Part shown: positions 51,582 through 61,570 of the stretch, piece by piece
Position numbering within the stretch: position 1 is the first letter of the stretch
Layout: the number at the start of each line of letters is the position of its first letter
NCBI GenBank assembly: GCA_002838205.1
Contig: CP017950.1
Span: 1,184,858-1,248,857 of the forward strand
Direction of reading: 5' to 3'
DNA length: 64,000 nt
Source of the DNA: Tenericutes bacterium MZ-XQ
Lineage (GTDB): Bacteria > Bacillota_I > Bacilli_A > Acholeplasmatales > Acholeplasmataceae
Made by a program: the position numbers and the translations under genes
The notes under the pieces: model-generated
Seen by the model: only the letters and a program-made list of their open reading frames with translations
The model's database searches: none
Told to the model about the DNA's origin: nothing

Positions 51582-51677
51582 AAAATATGGTTTCATATCT
51601 TATTTATACCATAAAATAGATATAATTAAAATAGATATTTAAAATATTCGTTTAAAATGTGGATTTGGAGGAATTTT

Positions 51678-53723
51678 ATGAAAAAAAGAATCATTATCTT
51701 ATCAATTATGATCTTACTGACTATTTTATCATCCATTTTCATACCTCAAGTTGAAACAAATTATGACTTAACAACATACCTTCCTAGCAACTCAGATATT
51801 ATTAAAGGTATGGAAACACTGGAAGATGAGTTCGGTGTACATAGTTTGATCGAATTACAAATTAATGATGTTGATCCCGATGAAGTAATTGCTATCAAGA
51901 CTTTTCTAATGGAAATAGAACATGTGGAACAAGTCATATGGTTAGATGACTATGTTGATTTATCAACAGTTCCAATCTCAGCGATTGATGAAAACATAGT
52001 AAACTCATTTTACGTTGACCAAAAAGCATTACTACAGATATCTATTGGACTTGATGCTTATGATTTAGACCTGGAAAATGTACTTGACCAAATTAAAGAT
52101 GAAATAAGGTCCTTTGATTTTGCCCTTCGTGGTGAAGCTATTATGAACATTGAAAACAGACATATTGCTAATCAAGAAGTCTTAAAGATTATGCTGCTCA
52201 TATTGCCAATTGTTATCTTAATCATGATAATTGCATCGAAATCCTGGATTGAGCCACTCATATTACTTATAAGTATAGGTGTTGCAGTCGTATTAAATCT
52301 TGGAACCAACATATTTTTACCAAATGTTTCATACATCACTCAGACTATGGCTTTAGCATTACAGCTTGCTTTATCACTGGATTATGGCTTGTTTTTAATG
52401 CACCGATTTTATGAAGAGAAAGAAAAAACTGAAGACCTTTCTTTTGCGATTAAGACAGCATTTAAAAGATCATTTCCTTCGATTACTGCTTCTGCATTAA
52501 CTACGATTGCCGGTTTTGTATCATTGTTATTCATGAGTTATCGAATCGGATTTGATATAGGTATCGTATTGTCTAAGGGGATATTACTAAGTTATTTTTC
52601 CACGATGATTTTAACACCAATTTTGATTTATTTGATGTATCCTTGGATTCAAAAAACGATGCATAAACATATACTTAAACCCTTCAAATCTTACATCAAA
52701 TATATAAGTATGTTGAAATACGTCATCGTCATTATTTTTATAATTGTCACAATTGGTGGTGTCTATTATTCAAATCAAACAGAGTATTTATATGGAAATA
52801 ATACTTCATTTGGTCAAGATCGAAGAGTAATGCTTGATAAGGATGAAATATCAGAAACATTTGGTGATTATCAAACGATTGTTATCTTGGTGCCAAATAA
52901 TGAAATACTTAAGGAAGTTAATTTAGCAGCAACGTTGACTCAAAACTCTGACATTTTGGAAGTGACATCATTGGTAACTACTGTCGATCCAAACATCCCA
53001 AGATCAATGCTACCAGAAGATTTAGTTGCTCAATTTATTGGTGAAAACTATACAAGATTTATCATTAAATCAAATATCACAGAAGAAACCACTAAATTGT
53101 ATAATTTTTCTGATGATTTAAATGCTATAGTAAATAGTTATTATGACTCATATTACATCGTAGGTATGGCTGAATCAACAACTGAAATTAAATCTTTAGT
53201 ATTAGATGATCAACTCATGATTTCTTTGTTGTCAATGATTGCAATTTTCTTTATTTTGCTCATTACTTTTAAATCATTTTTAATCCCTATTATTTTGGTT
53301 TTAGTTATTCAATCAGCTATTTGGTTTAATCTTTCTATTTTATATTTACAAGATATTCAAACAATTTATATTGGTTATTTGGTTGTTATGGCTATACAAT
53401 TAGGCGCAACCATAGATTATGCAGTATTGATGACACATCGATATGTAGAAAACAGAAAAACATTTAATGTCTTTGAATCTATGGATTTTTCATTCCAAAA
53501 AAGTTTCATCACCATTACCATTTCTGCCTTTGTACTTGCATGTGCTGGTTTTATTGAAGGCATATTTTCAAATATATCAGCTGTAAAAGATATCGGTTAT
53601 TTATTAGGAAAAGGAACACTTATTTCTTATTTATTTGTTCTCATATTTTTACCTGCTTTACTAATGACTTTAGATAAAATTCTTGTTCATTTAAATAAGA
53701 AAAAGAAAAAACGCTCGATTTGA
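51678..53723 (+). CDS. MMPL/RND-superfamily membrane transporter
   Basis: 681 residues from the ATG at 51678 (GGAGG upstream). Twelve helices in two MMPL halves, each with a large outer domain after the first helix (VETNYDLTTYLPSNSDIIKGMETLEDEFG and the matching TEYLYGNNTSFGQDRRVMLDKDEISETFGDYQ). Proton-relay type helices MALALQLALSLDYGLFLMHRF and YLVVMAIQLGATIDYAVLMTHRY carry the conserved D-Y-(G/A) motif. It likely exports lipids or hydrophobic compounds under the divergent TetR. Confidence 0.9.
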   Translation: MKKRIIILSIMILLTILSSIFIPQVETNYDLTTYLPSNSDIIKGMETLEDEFGVHSLIELQINDVDPDEVIAIKTFLMEIEHVEQVIWLDDYVDLSTVPISAIDENIVNSFYVDQKALLQISIGLDAYDLDLENVLDQIKDEIRSFDFALRGEAIMNIENRHIANQEVLKIMLLILPIVILIMIIASKSWIEPLILLISIGVAVVLNLGTNIFLPNVSYITQTMALALQLALSLDYGLFLMHRFYEEKEKTEDLSFAIKTAFKRSFPSITASALTTIAGFVSLLFMSYRIGFDIGIVLSKGILLSYFSTMILTPILIYLMYPWIQKTMHKHILKPFKSYIKYISMLKYVIVIIFIIVTIGGVYYSNQTEYLYGNNTSFGQDRRVMLDKDEISETFGDYQTIVILVPNNEILKEVNLAATLTQNSDILEVTSLVTTVDPNIPRSMLPEDLVAQFIGENYTRFIIKSNITEETTKLYNFSDDLNAIVNSYYDSYYIVGMAESTTEIKSLVLDDQLMISLLSMIAIFFILLITFKSFLIPIILVLVIQSAIWFNLSILYLQDIQTIYIGYLVVMAIQLGATIDYAVLMTHRYVENRKTFNVFESMDFSFQKSFITITISAFVLACAGFIEGIFSNISAVKDIGYLLGKGTLISYLFVLIFLPALLMTLDKILVHLNKKKKKRSI

Positions 53724-53730
53724 GCGTTTT
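53707..53730. terminator. Bidirectional terminator overlapping the MMPL stop
   Basis: AAAACGCTC, GATT-loop, GAGCGTTTT; it encodes the last residues of the exporter and also ends the convergent reductase gene. Confidence 0.8.
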
Positions 53731-53733
53731 ACG

Positions 53734-56217
53734 TTATATGAATAAGTTGTGATTTGCTTCTTGTGTATCACCCAAATAAGTTGCTACACCTGCAATTTCA
53801 ATACCATCAATAAGTTCTTCTTTATGAATACCCATAATATCCATACTCATCGCACATGCTGTCACTTTAACACCCATATCCATTGCTGTTTTCATGAGGG
53901 TTTGAAGTGAATCAACATTCTTTTTCTTCATAATACTCTTAATCATTTTTGGACCCATCCCTGCCATATTCATATTTGAAATTGGCAGTTTTTCTGTTCC
54001 TCGTGGCATCATTTTACCAAACATTTTTTCCATAAAAGCTTTTTTTAATTTTACTTTTTTAGGCTTTCTTAGTATGTTTAATCCCCAGAAAGTAAAGAAT
54101 AGTGATACGTCTTTGCCCATTGACTTAGCACCATTAGCGATAATAAATGCTGCAATGGCCTTATCTAAATCTTGACTAAACACTACAATAGTTGTTCCAT
54201 TTTTGCTCTCTTTTACTTCAAGACCTTGATCAAAGTTCTTAGATCTTCCTTTTTGAACATATGCTAAAATGACTTTATCTTCTTTTTCTATATTGATTAA
54301 CGTGTTTCCAGTTTTTTCAGCCCATGTTTTTATATCTTTTTGGAATCCTGGATCGGTCGCTTTAACTTGAAGAATATTTCCTTCTTCAATGTCTTGCATC
54401 GCTTTATAAACTTGAACAATTGGACCTGGACATTGAAGACCACAAGCATCTATTGAAAGTGTTACTTTTGCTTCATTTACAACAGGAATTGCTTCTTCTT
54501 GTTTTTGCTTATCAACAACAGGAATGCCTAAGTCATCGGTAAGTGTGAAGCAGATTTCTGATCCTTCATGATCAAACACACAGCTGTATGACTTGAACCC
54601 TCCATCTAGATTTTTAACGTGATAGCCGTTTTGTTCGAGTACTCTTGTTGCTGTATATCCCCTTGTTCCTACGTGGCAATAAACAAATATCTCTTGATCT
54701 TTTGGAATTTCGTTGATACGATTTCTTAGTTGCGATAGTGGGATATTTACTGAACCTGGTAAATATTCTAAAACATATTCTGCTTCTTCTCGTATATCTA
54801 AAATATAGCTTCCTTTAGATGCTAAATCTTGCATGTCCTGCCATGTTATTGTTTTTACTAAACCTGATATGATATTTTCTGCAACAAAGCCTACCATATT
54901 CACTGGATCTTTAGCTGAAGAAAAAGGTGGGGCATATGCTAAATCAAGATGCTTTAAATCCGTAACTTTCATTTTCCCAAAAATAGCAGTTGATAATACA
55001 TCAATTCTTTTATCAACACCATCTTCTCCACCAATAGCTTGTGCACCATATATTTCTTCTGTATCAGGATTAAAAAGAACTTTAAGAGAAATAACTGATG
55101 AACCTGGATAATAACTTGCATGATTTGTCGGGTGTATATGAATGCCTTTATATTTTAATCCTAATTGTTTTAATGTTTTTTCGTTCACACCTGTTGATGC
55201 TACAGTCATATCGAAAATTTTAGCTGCAGATGTCGCAAGTGTTCCATGATATTTATCATTAATACCACAAATATGGTTTGCTACATATCGTCCTTGTTTA
55301 TTTGCTGGTCCAGCAAGTGCTGCTGCCATGCTTTGTTTTGTAACGATATTAGGAATTTCAATGACATCCCCTATTGCATAGATATCTTGATTAGATGTTT
55401 GAAGATGCTCATTCACTTTAATAAAGCCACGCTCAGTTAAATCTAAATTAGCTTTTTTAGCTAATATGTTGTCTGGTCTTACACCAATAGCAAATATGAT
55501 TAAGTCTGTAGATATTGACAACCCAGACGCCAATGTGACTCTCTTACCTTCCATATCAAAGGATTTCACGCCATCACTAAGTACTAGTCCAACACCATGG
55601 TCTACAATTTTTTGATGGATCATCTGTGCCATTTCATAATCGAACATGCCCATGACTTGTGGAGCCATCTCAACGAGTGTAACTTGCATGCCCAAATGAT
55701 GCAGGTTTTCCATCATTTCAACACCAATAAAGCCACCACCAATAACGATTGCTTTTTTAGGTTTATTCTCGTTTATGTAATTGATGATTTCATCCATATC
55801 AGGAATGTTTCTTAATGTAAATAAGTTTTTTGCTTCTTTGATTCCTGGAATAGGTGGCATAATAGGCTGACTTCCAGTAGAAATAACCAACTTGTCATAA
55901 GTTTCTTCGTATGTTTTTTCATTTTTTAAGTCATTAATGATAATTTTTTTGTTTTTAGAATCTATATCAATGACTTCTGTTAGATTTCTAACATCAATAT
56001 TAAACTTATGATGCATATCTTCAACTGTTTGAACGACTAAACTATCCCTAGAAGGAATAACTTTACCGATGTGGTAAGGTAATCCACAATTTGCAAATGA
56101 AATATATTCCCCACGTTCAATAAGTACAATTTCTGCAAATTCATCTAGTCTTCTTAAGCGTGCAGCAGTAGTCGCGCCGCCTGCAACGCCGCCAATAATA
56201 ATGATTTTCTTTTTCAT
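53734..56217 (-). CDS. CoA-disulfide reductase fused to rhodanese, TusA and DsrE domains
   Basis: 827 residues from the ATG at 56217 (GGAGG upstream). Order: FAD/NAD reductase (about 1-450: IIIIGGVAGGATTAARLRR, redox Cys44 in SFANCGLPYH), rhodanese (about 460-550, catalytic Cys in FVYCHVGTRG), TusA-like sulfur carrier (about 585-655, CGLQCPGP), DsrE/DsrF-like domain (about 670-827: TTIVVFSQDLDKAIAAFIIANGA, a CAMSMD cysteine loop near the end). It probably handles persulfide or CoA-disulfide sulfur. Shorter reductase-rhodanese forms are common; the four-part form is a known but less usual fusion. Confidence 0.88.
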   Translation of the reverse strand: MKKKIIIIGGVAGGATTAARLRRLDEFAEIVLIERGEYISFANCGLPYHIGKVIPSRDSLVVQTVEDMHHKFNIDVRNLTEVIDIDSKNKKIIINDLKNEKTYEETYDKLVISTGSQPIMPPIPGIKEAKNLFTLRNIPDMDEIINYINENKPKKAIVIGGGFIGVEMMENLHHLGMQVTLVEMAPQVMGMFDYEMAQMIHQKIVDHGVGLVLSDGVKSFDMEGKRVTLASGLSISTDLIIFAIGVRPDNILAKKANLDLTERGFIKVNEHLQTSNQDIYAIGDVIEIPNIVTKQSMAAALAGPANKQGRYVANHICGINDKYHGTLATSAAKIFDMTVASTGVNEKTLKQLGLKYKGIHIHPTNHASYYPGSSVISLKVLFNPDTEEIYGAQAIGGEDGVDKRIDVLSTAIFGKMKVTDLKHLDLAYAPPFSSAKDPVNMVGFVAENIISGLVKTITWQDMQDLASKGSYILDIREEAEYVLEYLPGSVNIPLSQLRNRINEIPKDQEIFVYCHVGTRGYTATRVLEQNGYHVKNLDGGFKSYSCVFDHEGSEICFTLTDDLGIPVVDKQKQEEAIPVVNEAKVTLSIDACGLQCPGPIVQVYKAMQDIEEGNILQVKATDPGFQKDIKTWAEKTGNTLINIEKEDKVILAYVQKGRSKNFDQGLEVKESKNGTTIVVFSQDLDKAIAAFIIANGAKSMGKDVSLFFTFWGLNILRKPKKVKLKKAFMEKMFGKMMPRGTEKLPISNMNMAGMGPKMIKSIMKKKNVDSLQTLMKTAMDMGVKVTACAMSMDIMGIHKEELIDGIEIAGVATYLGDTQEANHNLFI

Positions 56218-56405
56218 GATTCGTACCTCCAACCTCATTCATAATACGCTTTTTGATTGAAAATGTCAATATTTTATATTTATTTTTATCTATTTTTTAA
56301 TTAATATAATTGGTTTTTTAAATGAAATCCCTTACATCATGAACTGCTCTTTTTTTGATACAAAATTATGCAACCTATGATAAACTGAACTTAGAGGTGA
56401 ATGTT

Positions 56406-57020
56406 ATGAAAAAAGTTTTAATTACTGGATTCTCACCATTTGCAGGCGAAACCATTAATCCTTCATATGAGGCAGTTAAACAACTCCCTGATAGTATTTT
56501 AGGATACAACATTATAAAAAAAGAGATAGAAACATCATTTGATACTTCAACAAGTCAACTTGAGAAATGTCTTGAGGATCATAATCCATCTATTGTAATT
56601 CTAGTTGGTCAAGCTGGAGGTGCAAAAAATATCCGTATTGAAAGAATTGCGATTAACATCGATGATGCCGAAGTTCAAGATAATTCAGGTGTAAAGCCAG
56701 AAGATAAGCCCATTAAAAATGATGGGGAAACAGCTTATTTTTCAACACTTCCCATTAAAAAAATAGTAAATGCACTTATAGATGATGGAATACCAGCTGT
56801 AGTCTCAAATTCAGCAGGTACTTACGTTTGTAATCATCTCATGTATAACCTGCTCTATACTCTGAAAAAAACAAACACAGATATACCAGCTGGTTTTATT
56901 CATGTCCCATATATTTTCAGTCAAGTCGTTGAAAAACCTGATACTTATGCTACTGACTTATACGCAATTACTCGGGCATTAGATATCGCTATTAAAATAA
57001 CAATTAAGGAGTTATCATGA
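56406..57020 (+). CDS. pcp: Pyrrolidone-carboxylate peptidase (pyroglutamyl-peptidase I)
   Basis: 204 residues from the ATG at 56406 with GAGGTG upstream. LITGFSPFAGETINPSYEAV start, catalytic Glu region RIERIAINIDDAEVQDNSG, Cys in SNSAGTYVCNHLMY and His in AGFIHVPY. It removes pyroglutamate from peptide N-termini in the cytoplasm. It overlaps the amidase gene by 4 bases. Confidence 0.92.
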   Translation: MKKVLITGFSPFAGETINPSYEAVKQLPDSILGYNIIKKEIETSFDTSTSQLEKCLEDHNPSIVILVGQAGGAKNIRIERIAINIDDAEVQDNSGVKPEDKPIKNDGETAYFSTLPIKKIVNALIDDGIPAVVSNSAGTYVCNHLMYNLLYTLKKTNTDIPAGFIHVPYIFSQVVEKPDTYATDLYAITRALDIAIKITIKELS

Positions 57021-58414
57021 AAGAAAGAACTGTGAAAACACTGATACATCAATTAGAATCAAAAGATGTATCTATTAAAGAGCTAGTCGATTATTACTTA
57101 AAGCGTATGAGACTATTTAATCCAAAGTTAAATGCAATCGCAGAAATTAATCCTGATTTAGATAAAATCGTAGATAACTTGGAACTATCTAACAAAAAAA
57201 GTATGCTTCATGGCATACCAATCGTCATCAAAGATAACATTCATACAAAGGATCAAATGCATACGACTGCAAATAGTTATGCATTAAAAGATTTTTATGC
57301 CCCGTATGAAGCAACTATTGTAAAAAACATTAGAAATGCTGGCATGGTGCTTCTGGGTAAAGCAAATCTCTCGGAATTTGCCTACTTCATGAGTTTTGAT
57401 GATATGCCAAGTGGTTATGGATCGCTTCATGGCCAAGTGAAAAACCCCTATAATGAAATCATTGATCCTCTTGGCTCTTCAACAGGATCTGCTGTAGCAG
57501 TTGCTGCTGATATGATTCCTATATCGATTGGAACTGAGACCAATGGCTCACTCATGGCTCCCGCCTATAAAAATAGCATAACATCCATAAAACCGTCATT
57601 AGGCTTTGTTTCAAGATATGGTATAATTCCGATTTCCCAATTTCAAGATACAGCTGGTCCTATGGGTAAAACAGTCGAAGACTGTGCGATGCTTTTAGAT
57701 GTCATCAGTGGCTATGATCCAAAAGATCCTTCAACTGAAATATGCAATCAATATAAACCCAATTTTTATGAGGCTACAAAAAAACCTATCAAAGGTAAAA
57801 AAATCGCTCTTCTCAACTATATATATAAAGACTTCAAATATAGCGATGAAGAACTAAAAATTATGCAGGACGCAAAAAATTTGTTTACTTCCTTAGGAGC
57901 AACAGTAATTGATATAGACTTTGAACTTGACGATCTAAAAAATGATAAGACATTGATTCACGAATTTAAACATGATATAAATTATTATTTTGAGACATTA
58001 GGTGAGGATGCTCCCTTTAAATCACTGAAAGAACTTATAGAATTTAACGATTTATACAAAGAACGTTGTTTAAAATATGGACAATCCATTTTTATTGCAT
58101 CAGAAAAAACAAATGGTAATCTTCATGATTCCGATTACAAAAAGTTAAAAAATGAACAATTGCAGTTAGCATCAAAACTAGAAAACACTTTAAAAAACTT
58201 TGATTTGGATGGTGCATTTTCAACGATTCGAAACTCTTATGCACCAATCTTTGGTACACCAACAGTGACTGTACCAGCAAAAGCACTTAATGATTTAACT
58301 CCCTTATCTTTAGTGTTTTTTGGAAAAAAATATGATGATGAGAGCATCATCACTATAGCACATCATTATGAGATGCACACTAATTATAGAATACCACCAA
58401 AACTAGAGGGCTAA
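57017..58414 (+). CDS. Amidase (amidase-signature family)
   Basis: 465 residues. The Ser-cisSer-Lys triad is visible: Lys in IPIVIKDNIHTK, cis-Ser in PLGSSTGSAVAVAADM, and nucleophile Ser in GTETNGSLMAPA. The sequence is closer to stand-alone peptide or aryl amidases than to GatA; it has no GatB/GatC beside it. Its coupling with pcp suggests peptide breakdown, for example of amidated peptides. AAGGAG precedes the ATG. Confidence 0.85.
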   Translation: MKERTVKTLIHQLESKDVSIKELVDYYLKRMRLFNPKLNAIAEINPDLDKIVDNLELSNKKSMLHGIPIVIKDNIHTKDQMHTTANSYALKDFYAPYEATIVKNIRNAGMVLLGKANLSEFAYFMSFDDMPSGYGSLHGQVKNPYNEIIDPLGSSTGSAVAVAADMIPISIGTETNGSLMAPAYKNSITSIKPSLGFVSRYGIIPISQFQDTAGPMGKTVEDCAMLLDVISGYDPKDPSTEICNQYKPNFYEATKKPIKGKKIALLNYIYKDFKYSDEELKIMQDAKNLFTSLGATVIDIDFELDDLKNDKTLIHEFKHDINYYFETLGEDAPFKSLKELIEFNDLYKERCLKYGQSIFIASEKTNGNLHDSDYKKLKNEQLQLASKLENTLKNFDLDGAFSTIRNSYAPIFGTPTVTVPAKALNDLTPLSLVFFGKKYDDESIITIAHHYEMHTNYRIPPKLEG

Positions 58415-58440
58415 GTACATCGTACTTAACCCTTTTTTTC
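58408..58440. terminator. Terminator after the pcp-amidase operon
   Basis: GGGCTAAGTAC, loop ATC, GTACTTAACCC and T7, overlapping the last codons of the amidase. Confidence 0.8.
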
Positions 58441-58725
58441 TTTGACCCAATAAGCTTTTCCATTATCTAATCTGTCTAAAAAATCATAATCCACTAAATA
58501 TCTTCTAATGATTACATAATCTTCATAAACAGGTTTTAAAATTTCATTGATTTCTTTTTCAGTATACTGAATACCTTTTTTAAATAGTTTTATAATATAT
58601 GTCAATAAAACATACTTTTTCTTTTCTTTTGCAGGAAACACCTTTAAAACAAGGGGATTTAGTGTATCTATATATCTTTGTTCTGCTTCTTTAAAATCTT
58701 TTTCTGTTATTTCAAAACTCATCAT
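58426..58725 (-). CDS. DUF2087-domain protein
   Basis: 99 residues. LVLKVFPAKEKKKYVLLTYIIKLFKKGIQYTEKEINEILKPVYEDYVIIRRYLVDYDFLDRLDNGKAYWVKE is the DUF2087 pattern, a winged-helix-like domain often joined to regulators. The ATG at 58725 is chosen with GAGG nine bases upstream; TTG at 58731 is too close. It overlaps the end of the esterase gene by 14 bases. Role unknown, possibly nucleic-acid binding. Confidence 0.8.
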   Translation of the reverse strand: MMSFEITEKDFKEAEQRYIDTLNPLVLKVFPAKEKKKYVLLTYIIKLFKKGIQYTEKEINEILKPVYEDYVIIRRYLVDYDFLDRLDNGKAYWVKEKKG

Positions 58726-59332
58726 CTTCAAATACCTCTAATTCCTTATACCACTTTTTTGCAGCGTTTATTTCTTCTTTACTGAGTTGGTGCCCATAAT
58801 CTGTCCAAAACACTTCTACTTCTGCATTAGCACTCTCAAACATTTGAGTTAATTCTTCAACTTCATGTTCAGGCATGAGATAATCAAAGTGACCAGCACC
58901 AATAAAAACCTTGGTGTGATTAAGATTAGGTAAATGTATATGTCTTAATGGTACCATTGGATGGAACAAAATCGCCTTATGGAAAGCTTTTTCAAAATGA
59001 AATAAAATACATGTCGCAATATTTGCACCGTGCGAATATCCAACAACCGTAACAAAGTCACGATTAAAACGATAAGTTTTAGCACAATCATCAATAAAAT
59101 CTCTAATGTTGTGCGTTTGTTCAACCATGCTGTCATGATCAACATCACCTATCGATTTTCTTCTATAAAATCTAGGCATGCCATATTCTATAATATTACC
59201 TCTTAAACTCAATATATTGGCTTCTGGATCTATCATATGCGCTACAGATAGTAAATCATGTTCATTTCCGCCATCGCCATGAAGCAATACAAGTGTTTTG
59301 TCATTTATTCCTTTTTCAAACAGATGTATCAT
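58712..59332 (-). CDS. Carboxylesterase, second MhqD-like paralogue
   Basis: 206 residues, clearly related to the protein at 12817-13428: LVLLHGDGGNEHDL, IDPEANILSLRGNI, VVGYSHGANIATCILFHF (Ser elbow), HPMVPLRHIHLPNL, GAGHFDYLMPE and TDYGHQLS. It has no dioxygenase beside it but a DUF2087 gene. AGGAGG precedes the ATG. The substrate is unknown. Confidence 0.85.
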   Translation of the reverse strand: MIHLFEKGINDKTLVLLHGDGGNEHDLLSVAHMIDPEANILSLRGNIIEYGMPRFYRRKSIGDVDHDSMVEQTHNIRDFIDDCAKTYRFNRDFVTVVGYSHGANIATCILFHFEKAFHKAILFHPMVPLRHIHLPNLNHTKVFIGAGHFDYLMPEHEVEELTQMFESANAEVEVFWTDYGHQLSKEEINAAKKWYKELEVFEDDEF

Positions 59333-59547
59333 GTTGACCTCCTTATGGAAAAAAGATTAATCTAACAAGATTAATAGTTCGATGATCATAAAAATTCCGG
59401 ATGTCTTTAACTTATATATAGTTTACCACTTTTTTTTATTTTTGCTACATGTTTTTTTTAAGCAATCCATATCGTTATTTTGAAATAAATAAGAAAAAAA
59501 GTGTATAATGTAAATAGACACTAAACATAGAAACTGGGTGTGATATA

Positions 59548-60828
59548 TTGAAAAAAAGAAAATATTGGTACAAATTAGATAACGCAGCAAAAATATTTCC
59601 TGCCGTATCAAAAGATGATCGAAGCAATGTTTTTCGTTTGTCTTTTTATATTGATGAAGTCGTGGATTCAGAAATTCTTGAACAAGCAGTAAATAAAATA
59701 CTTCCACGCTTTGAAACTTTTGCGGTGCAGTTAAAAAACGGGCTTTTCTGGAACTATTTTTCTGAAAACCATAGACATTTTAAGGTCGAGGAAGAACCAG
59801 CTCAAGTTTGTAAATATTTTAAAGCCATAAGAAATAGTGGATATATGTTTAAAGTGTATTATCTAAATAACAAGATAACTTTAGAAACTTTCCATGCCAT
59901 TTCAGATGGAACTGGCGCTTTACAGTTTTTAAAGTCCATTGTTTTTCAATACTTTAAACTCAGAGGATTTAAACTTGATCACGAACATTTGATTTTAAGC
60001 GAACTACCATACTCTAAAAAAGAGAGCGAAGATAACTTCGTCTCAAACTATGATAAAAATAATAAACTCAATCTCAAGGAAGAGAAAGCATATCATCTTC
60101 CAGGTGAGCAATTTCATCAGCATTGGGTATTAGTATATAAGATAAAACTTAATACAAAAGCTTTTATAGATGTTGTTAAAAATAAATATCATGTGACTGT
60201 TACACAATACGTTACTGCACTTTTAGCATATAGTATATATAAAGAAACTGTTGATTTTGTAGGTCATAAAAAACCATTGAAAATTTTTATTCCCGTGAAT
60301 TTAAGACCATACTTTGATTCAATTACTTTACGTAATTTCACACTTTATATTAAATCAACATATACAAGTGAAAAAAATGACTGGACCTTTGAAGAAATGT
60401 TAGCATTAACAAAATCATATTTTGAAGAACAACTTGACAAACACAAACTTCATGGACGTATTAATGCTCTTGTAGGTTTTGAAAAAAATGTTGGCATCAG
60501 ATTTTTACCACTCATTCTAAAACAAATCGCTTTTAAAATTGGTTATAACCTATTAGGTGAAAGTATTAACAGCTGTTCTATATCAAATTTAGGCATATGT
60601 AAATTACCTAAAGATCTTGAAGAAAAAGTCATTGATGCTGACTTTGTTAATGCTGGATATGGAATCGCTATGACATTAATATCTCTTAAAGAGCATACAA
60701 ACATCTTATTAAGTTCACCTTTAAAAGACTTGAGTATAATGAGCTATTTTACTAAGATGCTAGTTGATGAAGGGTTGGCTGTGATTGCAGACACAAATTA
60801 CAAGGAGGCATACGATGAGATATTGTAA
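59548..60828 (+). CDS. Acyltransferase-like protein of the condensation (alcohol acetyltransferase) group
   Basis: 426 residues, TTG start with GGGTG upstream. The motif ETFHAISDGTGALQFL is the HxxxDG active site of BAHD/condensation-type transferases; KIFIPVNLRPYFDSITLRNFTLYIKSTY and CSISNLGICKLP are the later blocks. Such proteins join acyl groups to alcohols or amines. The next gene (zinc-ribbon membrane protein) overlaps it by 14 bases. The product is unknown. Confidence 0.78.
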   Translation: MKKRKYWYKLDNAAKIFPAVSKDDRSNVFRLSFYIDEVVDSEILEQAVNKILPRFETFAVQLKNGLFWNYFSENHRHFKVEEEPAQVCKYFKAIRNSGYMFKVYYLNNKITLETFHAISDGTGALQFLKSIVFQYFKLRGFKLDHEHLILSELPYSKKESEDNFVSNYDKNNKLNLKEEKAYHLPGEQFHQHWVLVYKIKLNTKAFIDVVKNKYHVTVTQYVTALLAYSIYKETVDFVGHKKPLKIFIPVNLRPYFDSITLRNFTLYIKSTYTSEKNDWTFEEMLALTKSYFEEQLDKHKLHGRINALVGFEKNVGIRFLPLILKQIAFKIGYNLLGESINSCSISNLGICKLPKDLEEKVIDADFVNAGYGIAMTLISLKEHTNILLSSPLKDLSIMSYFTKMLVDEGLAVIADTNYKEAYDEIL

Positions 60829-61477
60829 AACTTGTAAGATTCATTATGATACAGATTTGGAACACTGCATGTTTTGTGATGGTGATTTAGAAATCGAGGA
60901 TAATAATCAATCCATATATAAATTTAAAGAGGCTTCTAAAAAACCAAAATCAAACTTCTTTTATCGCCTATTTATCTTTTTAAATATTATTAGTGTTTTG
61001 GTTTCCTTATCGATAGATTTCGTCAGTGGCACACCATTAACATGGTCACTGATTGTATCTTCAACAAATATCTATACGATTGTATTATTAGCCATTCTTG
61101 TTAACCCAAACTTTTGGGCTTCAAAGTTTACCAAGATCATGATTGTTACTATATTAGTTGTTGTGTTAATTGGTTTATCTCTTAGAGATCATAGCTGGGC
61201 TGTTGGTGTAGTGTTTCCACTTGCAATTGCTTCTACTATTTTCATATTAACCATATTAATTATTACAAACAGAAAAAAATGGTTTGATTACTTTGCTTCT
61301 CTTGCTATTATTACAGTCATTGGACTTGTTCCAGGATTACTGATATTACTTAATGTCTTAGATATAATGTGGCCATCTATTGTATGTTTTAGTTATTCTG
61401 CAATTACATTACTTGGCATGATATTCTTGCCATCTAAGAATTCAAGAGAAGAGTTTAAGCGTAGATTTCATATTTAA
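60815..61477 (+). CDS. Zinc-ribbon polytopic membrane protein (DUF6320-like)
   Basis: 220 residues from the ATG at 60815 (AAGGAGG upstream). N-terminal zinc ribbon MRYCKTCKIHYDTDLEHCMFCDGDL, then six hydrophobic helices. Similar proteins are found beside acetyltransferase-like genes in Bacillota, as here. No enzymatic motif. The name DUF6320 is from memory of the family pattern and is less sure. Confidence 0.68.
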   Translation: MRYCKTCKIHYDTDLEHCMFCDGDLEIEDNNQSIYKFKEASKKPKSNFFYRLFIFLNIISVLVSLSIDFVSGTPLTWSLIVSSTNIYTIVLLAILVNPNFWASKFTKIMIVTILVVVLIGLSLRDHSWAVGVVFPLAIASTIFILTILIITNRKKWFDYFASLAIITVIGLVPGLLILLNVLDIMWPSIVCFSYSAITLLGMIFLPSKNSREEFKRRFHI

Positions 61478-61495
61478 ATTGAACACATTTAAGTT

Positions 61496-61565
61496 AAGTA
61501 GACTTTTGTCTACTTTTTTTTAAAAAAAAGACATGCGAATGATAACTTCACTCATGTCTTTTATT
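61496..61565. terminator. Two terminators between convergent operons
   Basis: AAGTAGAC-TTTT-GTCTACTT with T8 serves the plus strand; AAAAGACATG...CATGTCTTTT serves the minus strand. Confidence 0.8.
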
Positions 61566-61570
61566 TATAT

